Source of the DNA: Malassezia japonica
Taxonomy: Eukaryota > Basidiomycota > Malasseziomycetes > Malasseziales > Malasseziaceae
DNA: 64,000 nucleotides
Direction of reading: 5' to 3'
NCBI RefSeq assembly: GCF_029542785.1
Contig: NC_083370.1
Coordinates: 1,488,001 to 1,552,000 of the forward strand
Of the stretch, positions 27,008 to 36,904 are shown in pieces. The notes under the pieces were generated by a model. It searched no databases and was not told the origin of the DNA. It worked only from the letters and a program-made list of their open reading frames with translations. Made by a program: the position numbers and the translations under genes. Position 1 is the first letter of the stretch. Each line of letters begins with the position of its first letter.

Positions 27008-29182
27008 CTATTCGTCGTGGTCCTCGATGCCGGTCGCTTCAAAGTAGGAGGGCGGAAGCTCAAAGGCACCGGCGCCATCGTCGTCGTACGCATTCGCAAG
27101 AATGTCCATAGTCCACGCCTGTTCTTGCTCGGCGGTGAGGGGGCCCGCATCGTGCGGCGCGTCGTCGGGCGGGGGAGCAAGCGACTCTGCATACGCGGCA
27201 GGCTGCGGCATGCTCGCCTCCGCTGGTTGCGGCGCAGCTGCGGGCTGTGTAGGCCGCGGGGGGGTCGCGGGCGCGGGCGCGGGCGCGGGCGCGGGGGTCG
27301 AGTCGTCGTAGGGATTGTGTAGTGCTCCGGGATCGGGAAGAGCAGGGTGAGGCGGCGGCGCGGCGCTCGGATCGGCGCCTGGGAGGTGCGCACGCCCGAT
27401 GCCCGCGACGCCGGCTGCGTGCGGGTCCATCGGCATCGGCGGCGGCATCGGCCGGCCCGCGACACGGCCTGCAGACGCGATCGACGTGCGCCGCGACGAC
27501 GGCGGCGACGATTGCGGCAGCGTCTGGACGCTGTGCACGCTCATCGCGTCTACCGGGCGACGCACCGGTGCCATCGGCATCGACATGACGCTCGGTGGGC
27601 GCGACGACGCAGGCGGCGCTGGCACCGGCCGTGCCGCGGGCAGCTGGCCCTGGGCGTGTGCGTTCTCGCGCGCCTGTGCCAGCCGCGGCGGCGCGCAGTA
27701 GAGGCCCACGGGGATCGTGGTGAGCACCGAGGCCATTGCCGTGTTCAGCGGCTTCACCTGCAAAAAGTACTCGAGGGAGAGTAGCGGCGTATCGAACGAA
27801 GGACTGCACCAGCTCGGGAACTGCACCCAGCCGAACCACTGCTGCATGCCGCTCTTGGTCGCGGGCGATGCCAGGACCTTGGCATGCGAGATGTATTGGG
27901 TATGCGCCGCATTGGAGCGAGCTCGTAGGTGCACCTTTTGTACAAGGAAGACGTGGGGATGGACAACCAGCGGCATCCCTGCACTGTGCACCAGTGTGAG
28001 AACAAAAGGAATTGTTGCGCGGAGGGGAAAGACGGCGAGCGGTGCGCTCGGCAGCGAGATGGCCCACCGCTCGTCCTTGGGCTTGTTTGCGCCAAAGAGC
28101 TTATCGACAAACGAACGCTTGGCCGGCTGGCCGAGCGACGACTGGCTCAGCTGGAAGTACTCGGTGTGCCACTTGCCCGCCGGCTCGGCGAGGCCAGGAG
28201 GGAGGACGACCGGCCCGTGCGCCGCGCGCACCACGCGCTGGATCTGCATCGAGAGCGCCTGCCGCCGGATCAGCGTGCTGCTGATCTTTTCCGGGGGCGG
28301 GGGCAGGTAGATGAACGGCACGAGCAGCCGGTCATTCGAGCGAAAGAGCCCGGGGCGCTCGACGGTCATCTTGATGTACCACTTGACACTCGCCCACTCT
28401 TCCTTGGCCTTGCCGCGGTTGATATCGCTCTCTAGCACGTAGCTCGAGGGGTAGTGCGCGCCGACGCCGGGGAAGACGACCGGGAGCGTGCTCTTGCCAG
28501 AACCTTGCTCGGGGATATCAAACGTAAAGTTCCACTCGTATAGGCCGTTGCGGTCGAGCTTGCCTGTCGCATTCGCCTGCGCCGCAGACTTGTCCGAGAC
28601 GCGGAACATGGCGTCGGCGGCACGCAGCCGGTGGTCGAGCTGCAGCAGGACCTGCTCGCGAGTCGACGTCGACACGCTCGATGGCGTCAGTCCCGAAAAT
28701 GTCGTCATGTCGCCATCCGTCGCCTGCGACGACTTGGGGACATGTACAGATACGACGGCTTTGAGCTTGATGCGCACTTCGCTCGCCTTGTCCTTGTCGG
28801 TGCAGTGCAGCACGACACGGCCGACGACGGCGCCGCGGCCACGCGACTTGGAGCCGCCCATGTACGTCGGCAGGGCCTGCGGCGGCGTATGCAGCTGGAC
28901 GAGCAGCTTGCCCGACGCGCCCGTGTACGTATGCACGGTCTTGAGTGCAGGGCCATTCGCCTTGCGTGTCGCCGGCCGGGGGTGGTACGCCGACGGCGGG
29001 GGGATATAGTTTACAGAGCGAGCATCTGCAGAGCTCGACGAGTAGATCGAGGCGGCGCGCACTGACGCCGCGTCACTTGCCCCGGCCTTGCCCGCATGCG
29101 AAAAGGTGCGGGACATGGGGTCGGTTAGTACAGCCGCCTGGTGCTGTGGCTGCTGGAGGAGCCACTGGTCATTTCTGGACAT
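27008..29182 (-). CDS. Alpha-arrestin (ART-type ubiquitin ligase adaptor)
   Basis: The 724-residue protein has arrestin N and C domains between about residues 85 and 480 (GAVVGRVVLHCTDKDKASEV, then LYEWNFTFDIP, SLEYFLQVKPLN). The C-terminal 200 residues are Pro/Ala-rich and end with ELPPSYFEATG, whose PPSY is a PY motif for WW domains of the Rsp5 ligase. Such adaptors direct ubiquitination and endocytosis of plasma-membrane transporters. The tail includes a (Pro-Ala) run encoded by a GCGGGC repeat. No intron. Start is a true ATG at 29182. A second arrestin gene lies at 50.5-52.2 kb. Confidence 0.9.
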   Translation of the reverse strand: MSRNDQWLLQQPQHQAAVLTDPMSRTFSHAGKAGASDAASVRAASIYSSSSADARSVNYIPPPSAYHPRPATRKANGPALKTVHTYTGASGKLLVQLHTPPQALPTYMGGSKSRGRGAVVGRVVLHCTDKDKASEVRIKLKAVVSVHVPKSSQATDGDMTTFSGLTPSSVSTSTREQVLLQLDHRLRAADAMFRVSDKSAAQANATGKLDRNGLYEWNFTFDIPEQGSGKSTLPVVFPGVGAHYPSSYVLESDINRGKAKEEWASVKWYIKMTVERPGLFRSNDRLLVPFIYLPPPPEKISSTLIRRQALSMQIQRVVRAAHGPVVLPPGLAEPAGKWHTEYFQLSQSSLGQPAKRSFVDKLFGANKPKDERWAISLPSAPLAVFPLRATIPFVLTLVHSAGMPLVVHPHVFLVQKVHLRARSNAAHTQYISHAKVLASPATKSGMQQWFGWVQFPSWCSPSFDTPLLSLEYFLQVKPLNTAMASVLTTIPVGLYCAPPRLAQARENAHAQGQLPAARPVPAPPASSRPPSVMSMPMAPVRRPVDAMSVHSVQTLPQSSPPSSRRTSIASAGRVAGRPMPPPMPMDPHAAGVAGIGRAHLPGADPSAAPPPHPALPDPGALHNPYDDSTPAPAPAPAPATPPRPTQPAAAPQPAEASMPQPAAYAESLAPPPDDAPHDAGPLTAEQEQAWTMDILANAYDDDGAGAFELPPSYFEATGIEDHDE
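27267..27295. repeat. GCGGGC hexanucleotide repeat
   Basis: Four perfect GCGGGC units plus a partial fifth inside the arrestin gene, encoding alternating Pro-Ala on the minus strand. In-frame length changes would only alter the disordered tail. Confidence 0.85.
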
Positions 29183-29400
29183 GGTAAAAACGTAGGGCCA
29201 TGCCCTGCGCGAATAGTGTTCTAGCTAGGTTCGGACGCAGGAATACCTGTCTGACGCCCACAATATACGCCCACGTTTGCCGTTGTCGATGATGGCGCAG
29301 CGCCGGACTTCCTCGGACTCGGCCGAGTCAAGGCCAGGGACCTCGCGAGGTACGAGGGGGCCTCTGGTCTGCGCTGGACCGGCGGCGCACGTACGGGCAT

Positions 29401-29428
29401 GCGTGCGATCGACATGCCGATCGCACGC
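29401..29428. promoter_or_regulatory. 11-bp inverted repeat in divergent promoter
   Basis: GCGTGCGATCG and CGATCGCACGC flank a six-base spacer, with no mismatch. It lies 50 bp upstream of the hydrolase ATG, in the 296-bp region shared with the arrestin gene. A CCTCGCGAGG palindrome sits at 29341-29350. Confidence 0.4.
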
Positions 29429-29478
29429 CTACGGTAGACTAGATAGCGACATAGTCGATCACGATTTTCCTTCCGACC

Positions 29479-30467
29479 ATGACAAGTGGAGCAATGTGGT
29501 CCCAGCGCCTGGGTGCGATGCTGGCGCGTGCGCGCCCGTGTGTGGCGCCGCGCACGTTTGCGACGAGCGCCGTGTCGCGCAGCACCGTAGAGCTCTCGTA
29601 CGAGGTCCAGGAGCCGCCGTCGACCGACCGCCCCGTCGCACAGCACACCAAGGGCCTCGTCGTGTGCCATGGTCTCTACGGCTCGAAACAAAACTGGCGC
29701 ACGATCGCCAAGGCGATGGCCAAGGACTATGGCGTGCCGGTCTACTCGCTGGTACGTGTCCGACCTCACACAGGACCTGCGCAACCATGGCGCATCGGCG
29801 CACACCGACTCGATGACGTACGCGGAAATGGCTGCGGATGTCAAGCGCTTCTTTGACGAGCAGTCGCTCTCGGACATTGCGCTCATCGGCCACTCGCTCG
29901 GCGGCAAGGTCGTCATGTCCATGGCACTCGACCCCGAGCTGCGCAAAGACGCTCTGTCACACCTCGTCAGCGTCGACATGTCGCCCGCCCAAGGCGCGAT
30001 CTCGTCCGAGTTTATGGAGTACGCACGGGCGATGCTCGAGATCGACAAGGCGAACGTCACGTCGCGCAGCGAGGCCGACAAGATCCTCGAAAAGGTCGAG
30101 CCGGAGCTGTCTATCCGCCAGTTCCTCCTGACGAACCTGAAGCGCACCGAGGGGGCGATGCACTTCCGCATCCCGGTCGAGACGATGATCAAAAGCCTCG
30201 ACGAGATTGGGCGCTTCCCGTACGCCCCGGGCAAGGACGGCGAGGCGCCCGAGCGCCAGTGGGACGGCCCCACGCTCTTTATCAAGGGAACCAAGAGCAA
30301 GTACGTGCCGCTACTGACCCAGGTACATCAACAAACACAACATTCCTTTGTGCAAGGCGTACTTCCCGCACATGGAGCTCGTCGAGATGTCGACCGGGCA
30401 CTGGTGCCAGGCGGAGCAGCCCAAGAACTTTATGGATATCGTGCGCGACTTTATCCTCAAGGCCTAA
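29479..30467 (+). CDS. IMO32: Mitochondrial alpha/beta hydrolase (ABHD11/Imo32 type)
   Basis: Three exons (introns 29752-29773 and 30301-30322, both 22 nt) give 314 residues. The N-terminal 35 residues are Arg/Ala-rich with few acids (a mitochondrial presequence), then VVCHGLYGSKQNWRTIAKAM supplies the oxyanion hole and IGHSLGGKVVMSMAL the nucleophile serine near residue 131. DLRNHGAS and the C-terminal GHWCQAEQP histidine match ABHD11. Known homologues are matrix serine hydrolases processed by the mitochondrial peptidases. Its TAA stop is immediately followed by the CTA that is the stop of GNA1 on the other strand. Confidence 0.92.
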
Positions 30468-31023
30468 CTACTTGTACTTGGCCATGTACACGCCCTTGAC
30501 CTCGTAGCCGCACTTGTTATAGAAGGCAACGTTGTCGTCGCTGCAGTCGAGCAGAGTCTTGTACGCACCCGCGTTCTCGCTGAGCGTCGTGAGCGCCTGG
30601 ATCAAAACCTTGCCGACGCCTTTGCCTTGCATCGACTTGTCCACCGAGATGTCCTCAATGTGCGCCGCGCTCGCGAGGTTGCGCAGGAACTTGGGCTCCA
30701 AAAAGACGGTGCCAGTCGCGACGAGCTTGTCGCTGCTCTTGGACACGATCACCACGACAAAGTACTTGCTCGCGGAGCCATTCGAGGCCGCCAGCTCTTG
30801 GTACCGCGTCTTCCACGCGTCCTCACCGGGGTCCACAACACTCGTCAGCGAAGCCAACACCTGGATGTGACCGCGCGCATAGTCGCTCGAGGCGAGCGGA
30901 CGGATCTGCGTCAGGATGCACACGTACGTGTAGATCGTGCTGCGCGAGCTTCTGGTCGAGCTCGGCAGGGATCAGCTTGGGGTCGAACGACAGGTCCAGC
31001 GCAGCGTCTTCGGTGAACGGCAT
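30468..31023 (-). CDS. GNA1: Glucosamine-6-phosphate N-acetyltransferase
   Basis: Two exons (intron 30906-30927, 22 nt) give 177 residues. This GNAT enzyme acetylates glucosamine-6-phosphate with acetyl-CoA on the path to UDP-GlcNAc, needed for chitin, N-glycans and GPI anchors. Exon 1 encodes the N-terminal lead (MPFTEDAALDLSFDPKLIP); exon 2 begins IRPLASSDYARGHIQVLASL. The acetyl-CoA loop GKGVGKVLIQAL, HIEDISVDKS and the ending FYNKCGYEVKGVYMAKY are all conserved. Size is typical of fungal Gna1. Divergent from the AIM18-like gene with 57 bp and two CACGTG boxes between them. Confidence 0.95.
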
Positions 31024-31044
31024 GGCGAGAGGGAGGTTGGTGCG

Positions 31045-31072
31045 CACGTGGCGACGCTTGGGCCACCACGTG
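31045..31072. promoter_or_regulatory. Two CACGTG boxes in 57-bp divergent promoter
   Basis: CACGTG at 31045-31050 and 31067-31072 (the latter within the palindrome TACCACGTGGTA in reverse-complement-symmetric context CCACGTGG) between GNA1 and the AIM18-like gene. Confidence 0.5.
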
Positions 31073-31080
31073 GTACCACC

Positions 31081-31905
31081 ATGATGCGCTTTGTGACAAT
31101 GCGGGCGTTTGCGGGGGCGATGCGCCAGGGAGCGCGGATGCAGGCGCGTCCGTGGGTGCGCACCGGTGCGGTGACTGCTGGTATCCTTGGCGCCACTGCG
31201 CTTGCTGCGCCGCTGTACCTTGACGCGCCGCCGAGCACCGAGCGCCTGGTGCAGGACAAGGCGACGTCCATGGCGCTGCCTGCCGAAATGACCGCAGGGA
31301 AGAGCACGCTGCGGCTTGTCGGCCTCGGCGTGCGCACAGTGACATTCATCGGAATCCACGTTTATGTTGCCGGCATCTATGTCGAAGAAGGCGCGCTGGC
31401 AGAGTCGATGCGCTCGCTCGCTCCGCCGGCGGACCTCGAGGCCCAATTTGCGCAGTGGCTCGAGCGTGGCGTGCCGTGTGCGGTGCGCATCATGCCCGTG
31501 CGCTCGACCGACTTTAACCATCTGCGCGACGGCCTCGTGCGCGCGATCAACGTGCGCGCGAAAGACGCGCGTAAGGAAAGCAGCCCCTACCTGCTGACGC
31601 GCGACGCCGAGTCTGTGCTCGCGAGCAACCTGCGCGACCTGAAAGCGCTCTTCCCCAAGAGCTCTGTGCCAAAAGGCAAGATGCTTGACTTGATTGTGCA
31701 GCGCACTGACAACGCGTACACGCTTACGCTGCAGTTTGACCACAAGCCGCTCGGTACGGTGGTGAGCAATGTGCCTGCGTCGGTGGCGGCACTTCCCTTT
31801 GCGATGCCGATGCACCTGCTGCTCGCGTACGTCGGTGTGCGTCCCGACATTAGTGCGCCGCTGCGTGCGTCGCTCGCGGATCATCTCCACTCTTCTCTGC
31901 CGTAG
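31081..31905 (+). CDS. AIM18: Aim18/Aim46-like mitochondrial chalcone-isomerase-fold protein
   Basis: The 274-residue protein begins with an Arg/Met-rich mitochondrial presequence and one membrane segment (TGAVTAGILGATALAAPLYL). The remainder has the chalcone-isomerase fold signature of fungal Aim18/Aim46 (LRLVGLGVRTVTFIGIHVYV, then RIMPVRSTDFNHLRDGLVRA, and FPKSSVPKGKMLDLIV). Fungal members bind haem and lack plant-type catalysis; their precise function is unsettled. Two adjacent ATGs at 31081 and 31084 are both possible. No intron. Stop codon is 4 bp from the deubiquitinase stop. Confidence 0.87.
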   Translation: MMRFVTMRAFAGAMRQGARMQARPWVRTGAVTAGILGATALAAPLYLDAPPSTERLVQDKATSMALPAEMTAGKSTLRLVGLGVRTVTFIGIHVYVAGIYVEEGALAESMRSLAPPADLEAQFAQWLERGVPCAVRIMPVRSTDFNHLRDGLVRAINVRAKDARKESSPYLLTRDAESVLASNLRDLKALFPKSSVPKGKMLDLIVQRTDNAYTLTLQFDHKPLGTVVSNVPASVAALPFAMPMHLLLAYVGVRPDISAPLRASLADHLHSSLP

Positions 31906-31909
31906 GCTA

Positions 31910-34900
31910 CTAGTTACGAATCCGGATGCCGCGGTCCTGTGCGGCGGTCTGGCCGTACCGGTTGGCGCGGCCGCTCTTGTCGATGTGGTCGACGCCCACC
32001 ACGTCGTCCGGCAGGAACTTGTGGTCGAACAGCACGTCGTCGTCCTCGAGGTACATCGGCTGCTTGTACTGGGAGAGCTGGACGAGGGCGAAGCGGTACT
32101 TGGCAAAGTCCTTCTCCGGGACCTGCATGCGCTCCTGCAGGCGCTTGGCCGTGTCTGCAAAGCGCTCGCCCTTCTTCAGCACAAACTTGAAGGGGACGCC
32201 GTGGGTGCGCATAATGTCCTTGGTAAAGTGACACACGGGCACCAGCTTGTCGTCCTCGCCCGTAGCCAGCTCCTCGGGCCAGACCTCTTCGGCAAAGAGC
32301 TCGACGCCGTCCGGGATGGCGTTCACCGTGTCAGTCGGGGACAGCTCACGCTGCTGCTTGCCGAGCGCCGCCGACTCAAAGATGCGGATCTTTTGCGTGC
32401 CGTCCGGACGGAGCTCGACGAGCTTCGCGAGCTGGTCGGCCACGTCGTGGACTGTCGCCGTCTTGGGCAGGAGGAAGGGATGCGGGGTAGAGTCCTCCTT
32501 GTTGTAGGCGCCCATCCACGTAATCTTGAGCGCGCGCTTCGTCTCGAGCTCAATGATGCTCTCGTCGAGCAGCTCGTAGTACAAGAGACTCGCGGGGCCC
32601 TGCAGGTACGACGTCTGGATGATCTCGTTGATCGTCTGGTTCGCCGTGCGCTTGAGCACCGTGCGCGGCGTGCCGTTGGGGCCGTTCGCGGTCGTGAAGC
32701 GCAGCTTCAGCGGATCGTGCTTCAGGCGCTCGCCGACCTTGGCCGCGAGCATGTCGTAGGTCATCTTTTTGCTGAGCGTCAGCTCGACCTCGTCCGTGTA
32801 TGGCGTGTCCTTGAACCGCGGCTTGAGCAGCAGGCGCACCTGGTTCTGCAAAAAGTCGTAGAACTGCACAGGGTTCGAGTAGAGCGACTGCAGCTCGTAG
32901 TCGCTCGCGTCCTTCTCCGAGAGCTCGATCTGGAAGCAGATCACATCGCCGTCCTGGATCTCGCTCTGGATAAAGGTCGCCTTGGGCTTGAGCTGCTCAA
33001 TCATGCCGGGCTTGATCTCCTCAAAGAGCTTCACCTGCGTCGTCGGCGGCCAGCGCATCAGCTCGTTGATCGTCGGGATCAGGTCGCCGACTTTCATCTG
33101 GCGCTGCACATACATACGCGTCACGCCGAGAAGCGACTGGCGCGAGGTATCAAAGTACTTGAGGAAAATCATGATCGAGTTGCCGGGCGCCGCGATGTCG
33201 AGGTGCGTCGTCGCGAGCGCGTTTGGCTGCAGCACCTCGAGGAAGAGGCGCAGGTCGTGCTGCCGCGAGGCCATGCGGTCGCGCACCGTCTCCATGGTGA
33301 GCGCGGGATCGCTCTCGGGCACCACCGTGTCAGGACGCACGGTCTTGTTCTGGCGGTTGACCAGCACCCAGAGGCGCATCGCCTGCTCGGGCAGGTCGTA
33401 CTGCTGCGCGAGGCGCGCCTTGAAGTGCACAAACGGCTCCGTCTTGAGCACACGGAACGTCGGCAGCTCGGTCGGCTTCGTGACGCGGTCGTCAAACGTC
33501 GCGAGGTCAAAGCCCTGGTGCGACGCAAAGATGTCCTCGGTCACGATGCGCACGGTGAGGTAGAGGTGTTGCTCCTCGCGCTCGCGGCGGCGCGCCTCCA
33601 TCTGCAGGCGCTCCTCTTCAAGGCGCTCGCGCAGGTGCGGCGGCGTGTCTTCCGGCCCAAACGGCTTGAGGATCTCGCCGATTTCCGACTCGCGGATGTA
33701 GACGAGCATGTAGGCGTTGGTGAAGCGCTTCATGGTGCGCACCGGCGCGGTGGCCGACAGGTTGCCCTTGGCGGCGCCCGGCGTGAGCAGCTCGCCGCCG
33801 TAGTTGTCCTCGAGCACCTCTTTTTCGGTCGCGGGCGTGACGCGGTCGTCGTCAAACTTGAACCAGCCGCTGTCGCGCTCGGGCTTGATGAGCGCAAAGT
33901 AGTGGCCGCCGTGCAGGTCGCCCGAGTGGACCAGGACGCCGTGCAGCTTGTATACCCACGGCTCGTTCTGGTGCTCCTTCTCGACGAACGGCGCGAGGTC
34001 GATCGAGAGGGGAAACTCGTGGCGGTCGTTGATCTTGACCATGGTGTCCTTTTCCATGTCATACTCGAAGCGCTTCAGCTGCAGGTGCAAGACGGGAGGG
34101 AACTTTTCGAAGATGACGCCCTTCTTGGTGTCCTGCAGGCCGTAGCCGTCGGCCTGGTATTTGTTGTCGCCCTCGAGCATCTCGACCTGGATGTAGTCCC
34201 AGAAAGACGCCTCGAGGTTCGGCATTCCCTTGACGTTGAGCTGGATGTCGTAAAAGTCCTCGGTGCGCGACGACTCGTACTCGACGTTCACGCAGCGCAG
34301 GTAGCTCTTCATCTTGCCCACAAACAGGTCCGAGATGGCGCCGTCGGCATCCGTGCCCTTCATCTTTGTCTCGAGCTTCTCCTGGAGCACACGGTTGAAC
34401 TCCTGCACGTCGTGCTGCAGGAACGAGTCGAGCGACTTCCAGCCAAAGGACTTGGTCAGCTCCGTGGTCCCGACCGGGTGGTCGGACGTCTGCATCAGGT
34501 AGAATGCGCGCTGCAGCGCGAGCGCGACGCTGTCCGACGGCACGTCGTTCTCCGTCGGGATCTGGTACACGGCGCGGCGGTAGTAGTTGATAAAGTAGAG
34601 CGATTGCAGGAGCGAGTTCATGTAGCACGTCGCGCCCTGGTTCTTCATACCGACGTACCCCGTCTCCTTCTTGGAGTCGTAGTTGATAAAGTTGTGCCAG
34701 AGAACGCCGGTAGGGTCCTTCAAGACGCGCACAAACGCCGAGACCACTGCCTGGTCGTCCTCGATGATCGGGCGCACGCGGTTGTCGAGCGGCACCGCGA
34801 GCTTGCGGAACTCGTTGAAGCGCGTAAAGCCCCAGTCCATCTCCTCCGCAGTGAAGCGGTGGTGCGCCTGGCTCGTCGAGAAGAGCGTCGGGTCGTTGGG

Positions 34901-35321
34901 GTTCGAGATGACCAGCGCGAACTGCGCGCACGCGTGCCATCCCTCGGGTGTGTCCTTGCTATCCGCATAGTCGAGGTACACCGACACCATATCGTACGGC
35001 TGTCCATTGCTGTTGCCAAACGGAAACAGGAGGATGCGCCAGCGGTGGCCGCCACACTCAAACTCGGGGCCGGTAATGCGCTTCTCGAGCGCGTGCCACG
35101 ACTTGATCGGCCAGTGGCACACCTGGAAATCAGCCTCCTCCTGCCCCAAATCCGCGAGGTACTTGTCGACAAACGCCTTGTGGTCCATCACGCTCACGCG
35201 CTGCGCGGGCGCGGCATCGACCTCGGGCACCTCGTCGACGCCCATCGTGTCTTTGTCCATCGGCGCTGACTCAAACGTGGCGTCCAAGTAGGGGTCCTGT
35301 GTTATTCAGTACACGCACCAT
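31910..35321 (-). CDS. UBP15: USP7/Ubp15-type ubiquitin-specific protease
   Basis: The product is 1129 residues. A MATH/TRAF domain (HALEKRITGPEFECGGHRWR) precedes the USP catalytic core with the cysteine box GYVGMKNQGATCYMNSLLQS and histidine box VLVHSGDLHGGHYFALIKP, followed by ubiquitin-like domains to the end. This is the USP7/HAUSP layout. I place the start at 35321: ATG, then a 22-nt intron at 35297-35318 with a GTGCGT donor and ATAAC-ACAG end, then GACCCCTACTTGGACGCC. Exon 1 thus codes only for methionine. If this intron is not used, the first ATG is at 35260 (MDKDTMGVDE). Ubp15 family members act on endocytic, peroxisomal and cell-cycle substrates. Confidence 0.93.
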
Positions 35322-35333
35322 CCACAGTATGGG

Positions 35334-35357
35334 GTGACAGAATCAGCACTCTGTCAC
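35334..35357. promoter_or_regulatory. 8-bp inverted repeat near UBP15 5' end
   Basis: GTGACAGA and TCTGTCAC are separated by eight bases, just upstream of the proposed UBP15 ATG in the 273-bp divergent promoter shared with the CCDC47-like gene. Confidence 0.35.
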
Positions 35358-35594
35358 AATTGCAGACACCTCAGGTCGGGCCGTGCGTATGGGCCGCAAC
35401 GTGGAAGTGGAAGGGAACGCTGACGCCCACTCCACCGCCCCTACTCCACATGCCTTTGTCCCCGAACGTGCCCGGAGGGCCGGCTTTTGGTGCTATGGTC
35501 TAGGTAGTTCATAGTGGGTCTATACGCGTCGCCATCGCCGTCGCGCCGCCGCCTTTGTCGTCGCCGCCGCCGTCGCCACCCATGCGCTGGCACC

Positions 35595-36854
35595 ATGGCT
35601 GTGAGCTCGGCCGATACCACGTGGCACCTTCTCACGACGATGGAGGCCCTTCTGGAGCGATTCACGGAGCCGCTCAAGACGGCGATCGACCCTCTGCGCA
35701 ACCTCGTGCGCCCAGAAGAGGTGCCGATGTGGCAGGGGCAGATCGGAAGCTTTAACGTGGCTTTCTACCCGAGCCAGTTTTACATCCAGGGCGTGCTCGT
35801 GGCGCTCGCCGTGGTCTACGGCCTGTTCGCGCTCGTCGGCCGCTGGCGCAACCAGCGCGCCGCGCAGCCGTTCGAGGAGGTGTTTGGCCGCGCGCTCCAG
35901 GGCGAGTTTGCGCAGGTCGGCGCGAGCGCCGACGCGCCCGAGCTCGTGTGGAACGGCGCGGCAGACGCCATGTTCTTTGCGTCGGGTCGCCGCGGCGTCG
36001 AGTACATGCACGCGACGCTCAAGCTGCAGCCCCGCCACGACGTGCTGATGCACATTGGCAGCTTTTTGTACGACGCGCTCGCGCTCCCCGCGACGCCGTT
36101 CAGCGTGTCGGACCACGTCACGCTGACGTTCCGCCTGCCGCACAACGAGAGGACGCCGACCGGCACGTTTGCCGTGATCGATAAGCACGACCTGCAGCGT
36201 GTGCGTGCGGGCCGCTTCGACCTGAGCTTTGCCAAGGTCGCCGACGGCGAGAACGCGTCGAGCGCGCGCGCGCTCGACGAGCGCTTTGCGATCGCCGCCG
36301 AGACCGGCAACGTGACCGACAAGTGGCTCGGCGAGAGCGGCCAGCGCGGCGACGAGCAGCGCAAGCGCCTCGGCCTCGTCGACGCGCTCAACGGTCCCGG
36401 CGGCCGCTTTGTCGTGAGCCTTGTGTGCTCCGACCAGCCGAGCGAGCGCCCCCAAAACGGCGCCGTGCCGCTGCAGGAGCGCATTGCGCTGACGCTGCGC
36501 CTGCCCCGCAGCAAGGCCGAGGCCGAGGCACAGCTGCCGGTGCTCACTGCGGTGTTTGACGTGATCGACGCATTGCACCTCACGGCGACCGGCCGCGAGA
36601 ACCTGATGGCCCTGCGCCCCGAGACGCAGGCGGCGCTCAAGCGCACGCGCACCGAGGTCAACGCGCTGCTCGACAAGGAGGTCGCACAGCTCAGCGAGGA
36701 GGACGAGAAGGAGGCGCGCGAAGAGGCGCGGCGCAAGGCGCAGCAGGAAAAGTTTGACAAGCTCAGCCCTGCCGAGCAGGCGAAGCGCAAGCAGGTCGAA
36801 AAGAAGCGTGCGCAGCGCAAGGCGCAGACGGCCGCGCTGCGCAGCCGCCAGTAG
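35595..36854 (+). CDS. CCDC47-like ER membrane protein (PAT complex)
   Basis: The 419-residue protein has one membrane segment near residue 65 (FYIQGVLVALAVVYGLFALV), a folded cytosolic domain (LMHIGSFLYDALALPATPFS) and a lysine-rich coiled-coil tail with FDKLSPAEQAKRKQVEKKRA, all typical of the CCDC47 (DUF1682) family. In animals CCDC47 forms the PAT complex, which chaperones multipass membrane proteins at the ER translocon, and its tail contacts the ribosome. No signal peptide is apparent before the membrane segment, as in other fungal members. A CACGTG occurs inside the coding sequence at 35618. Confidence 0.88.
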   Translation: MAVSSADTTWHLLTTMEALLERFTEPLKTAIDPLRNLVRPEEVPMWQGQIGSFNVAFYPSQFYIQGVLVALAVVYGLFALVGRWRNQRAAQPFEEVFGRALQGEFAQVGASADAPELVWNGAADAMFFASGRRGVEYMHATLKLQPRHDVLMHIGSFLYDALALPATPFSVSDHVTLTFRLPHNERTPTGTFAVIDKHDLQRVRAGRFDLSFAKVADGENASSARALDERFAIAAETGNVTDKWLGESGQRGDEQRKRLGLVDALNGPGGRFVVSLVCSDQPSERPQNGAVPLQERIALTLRLPRSKAEAEAQLPVLTAVFDVIDALHLTATGRENLMALRPETQAALKRTRTEVNALLDKEVAQLSEEDEKEAREEARRKAQQEKFDKLSPAEQAKRKQVEKKRAQRKAQTAALRSRQ

Positions 36855-36904
36855 TCGTGTCGCCACATAGTCATAGCATGATGGGATCAAGACATACTAC
36901 GTGT

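Noticed and set aside
31769..35269. 1166-codon plus-strand open frame opposite UBP15
   Set aside because: Same antisense effect; the minus strand encodes an intact USP7-type protease.
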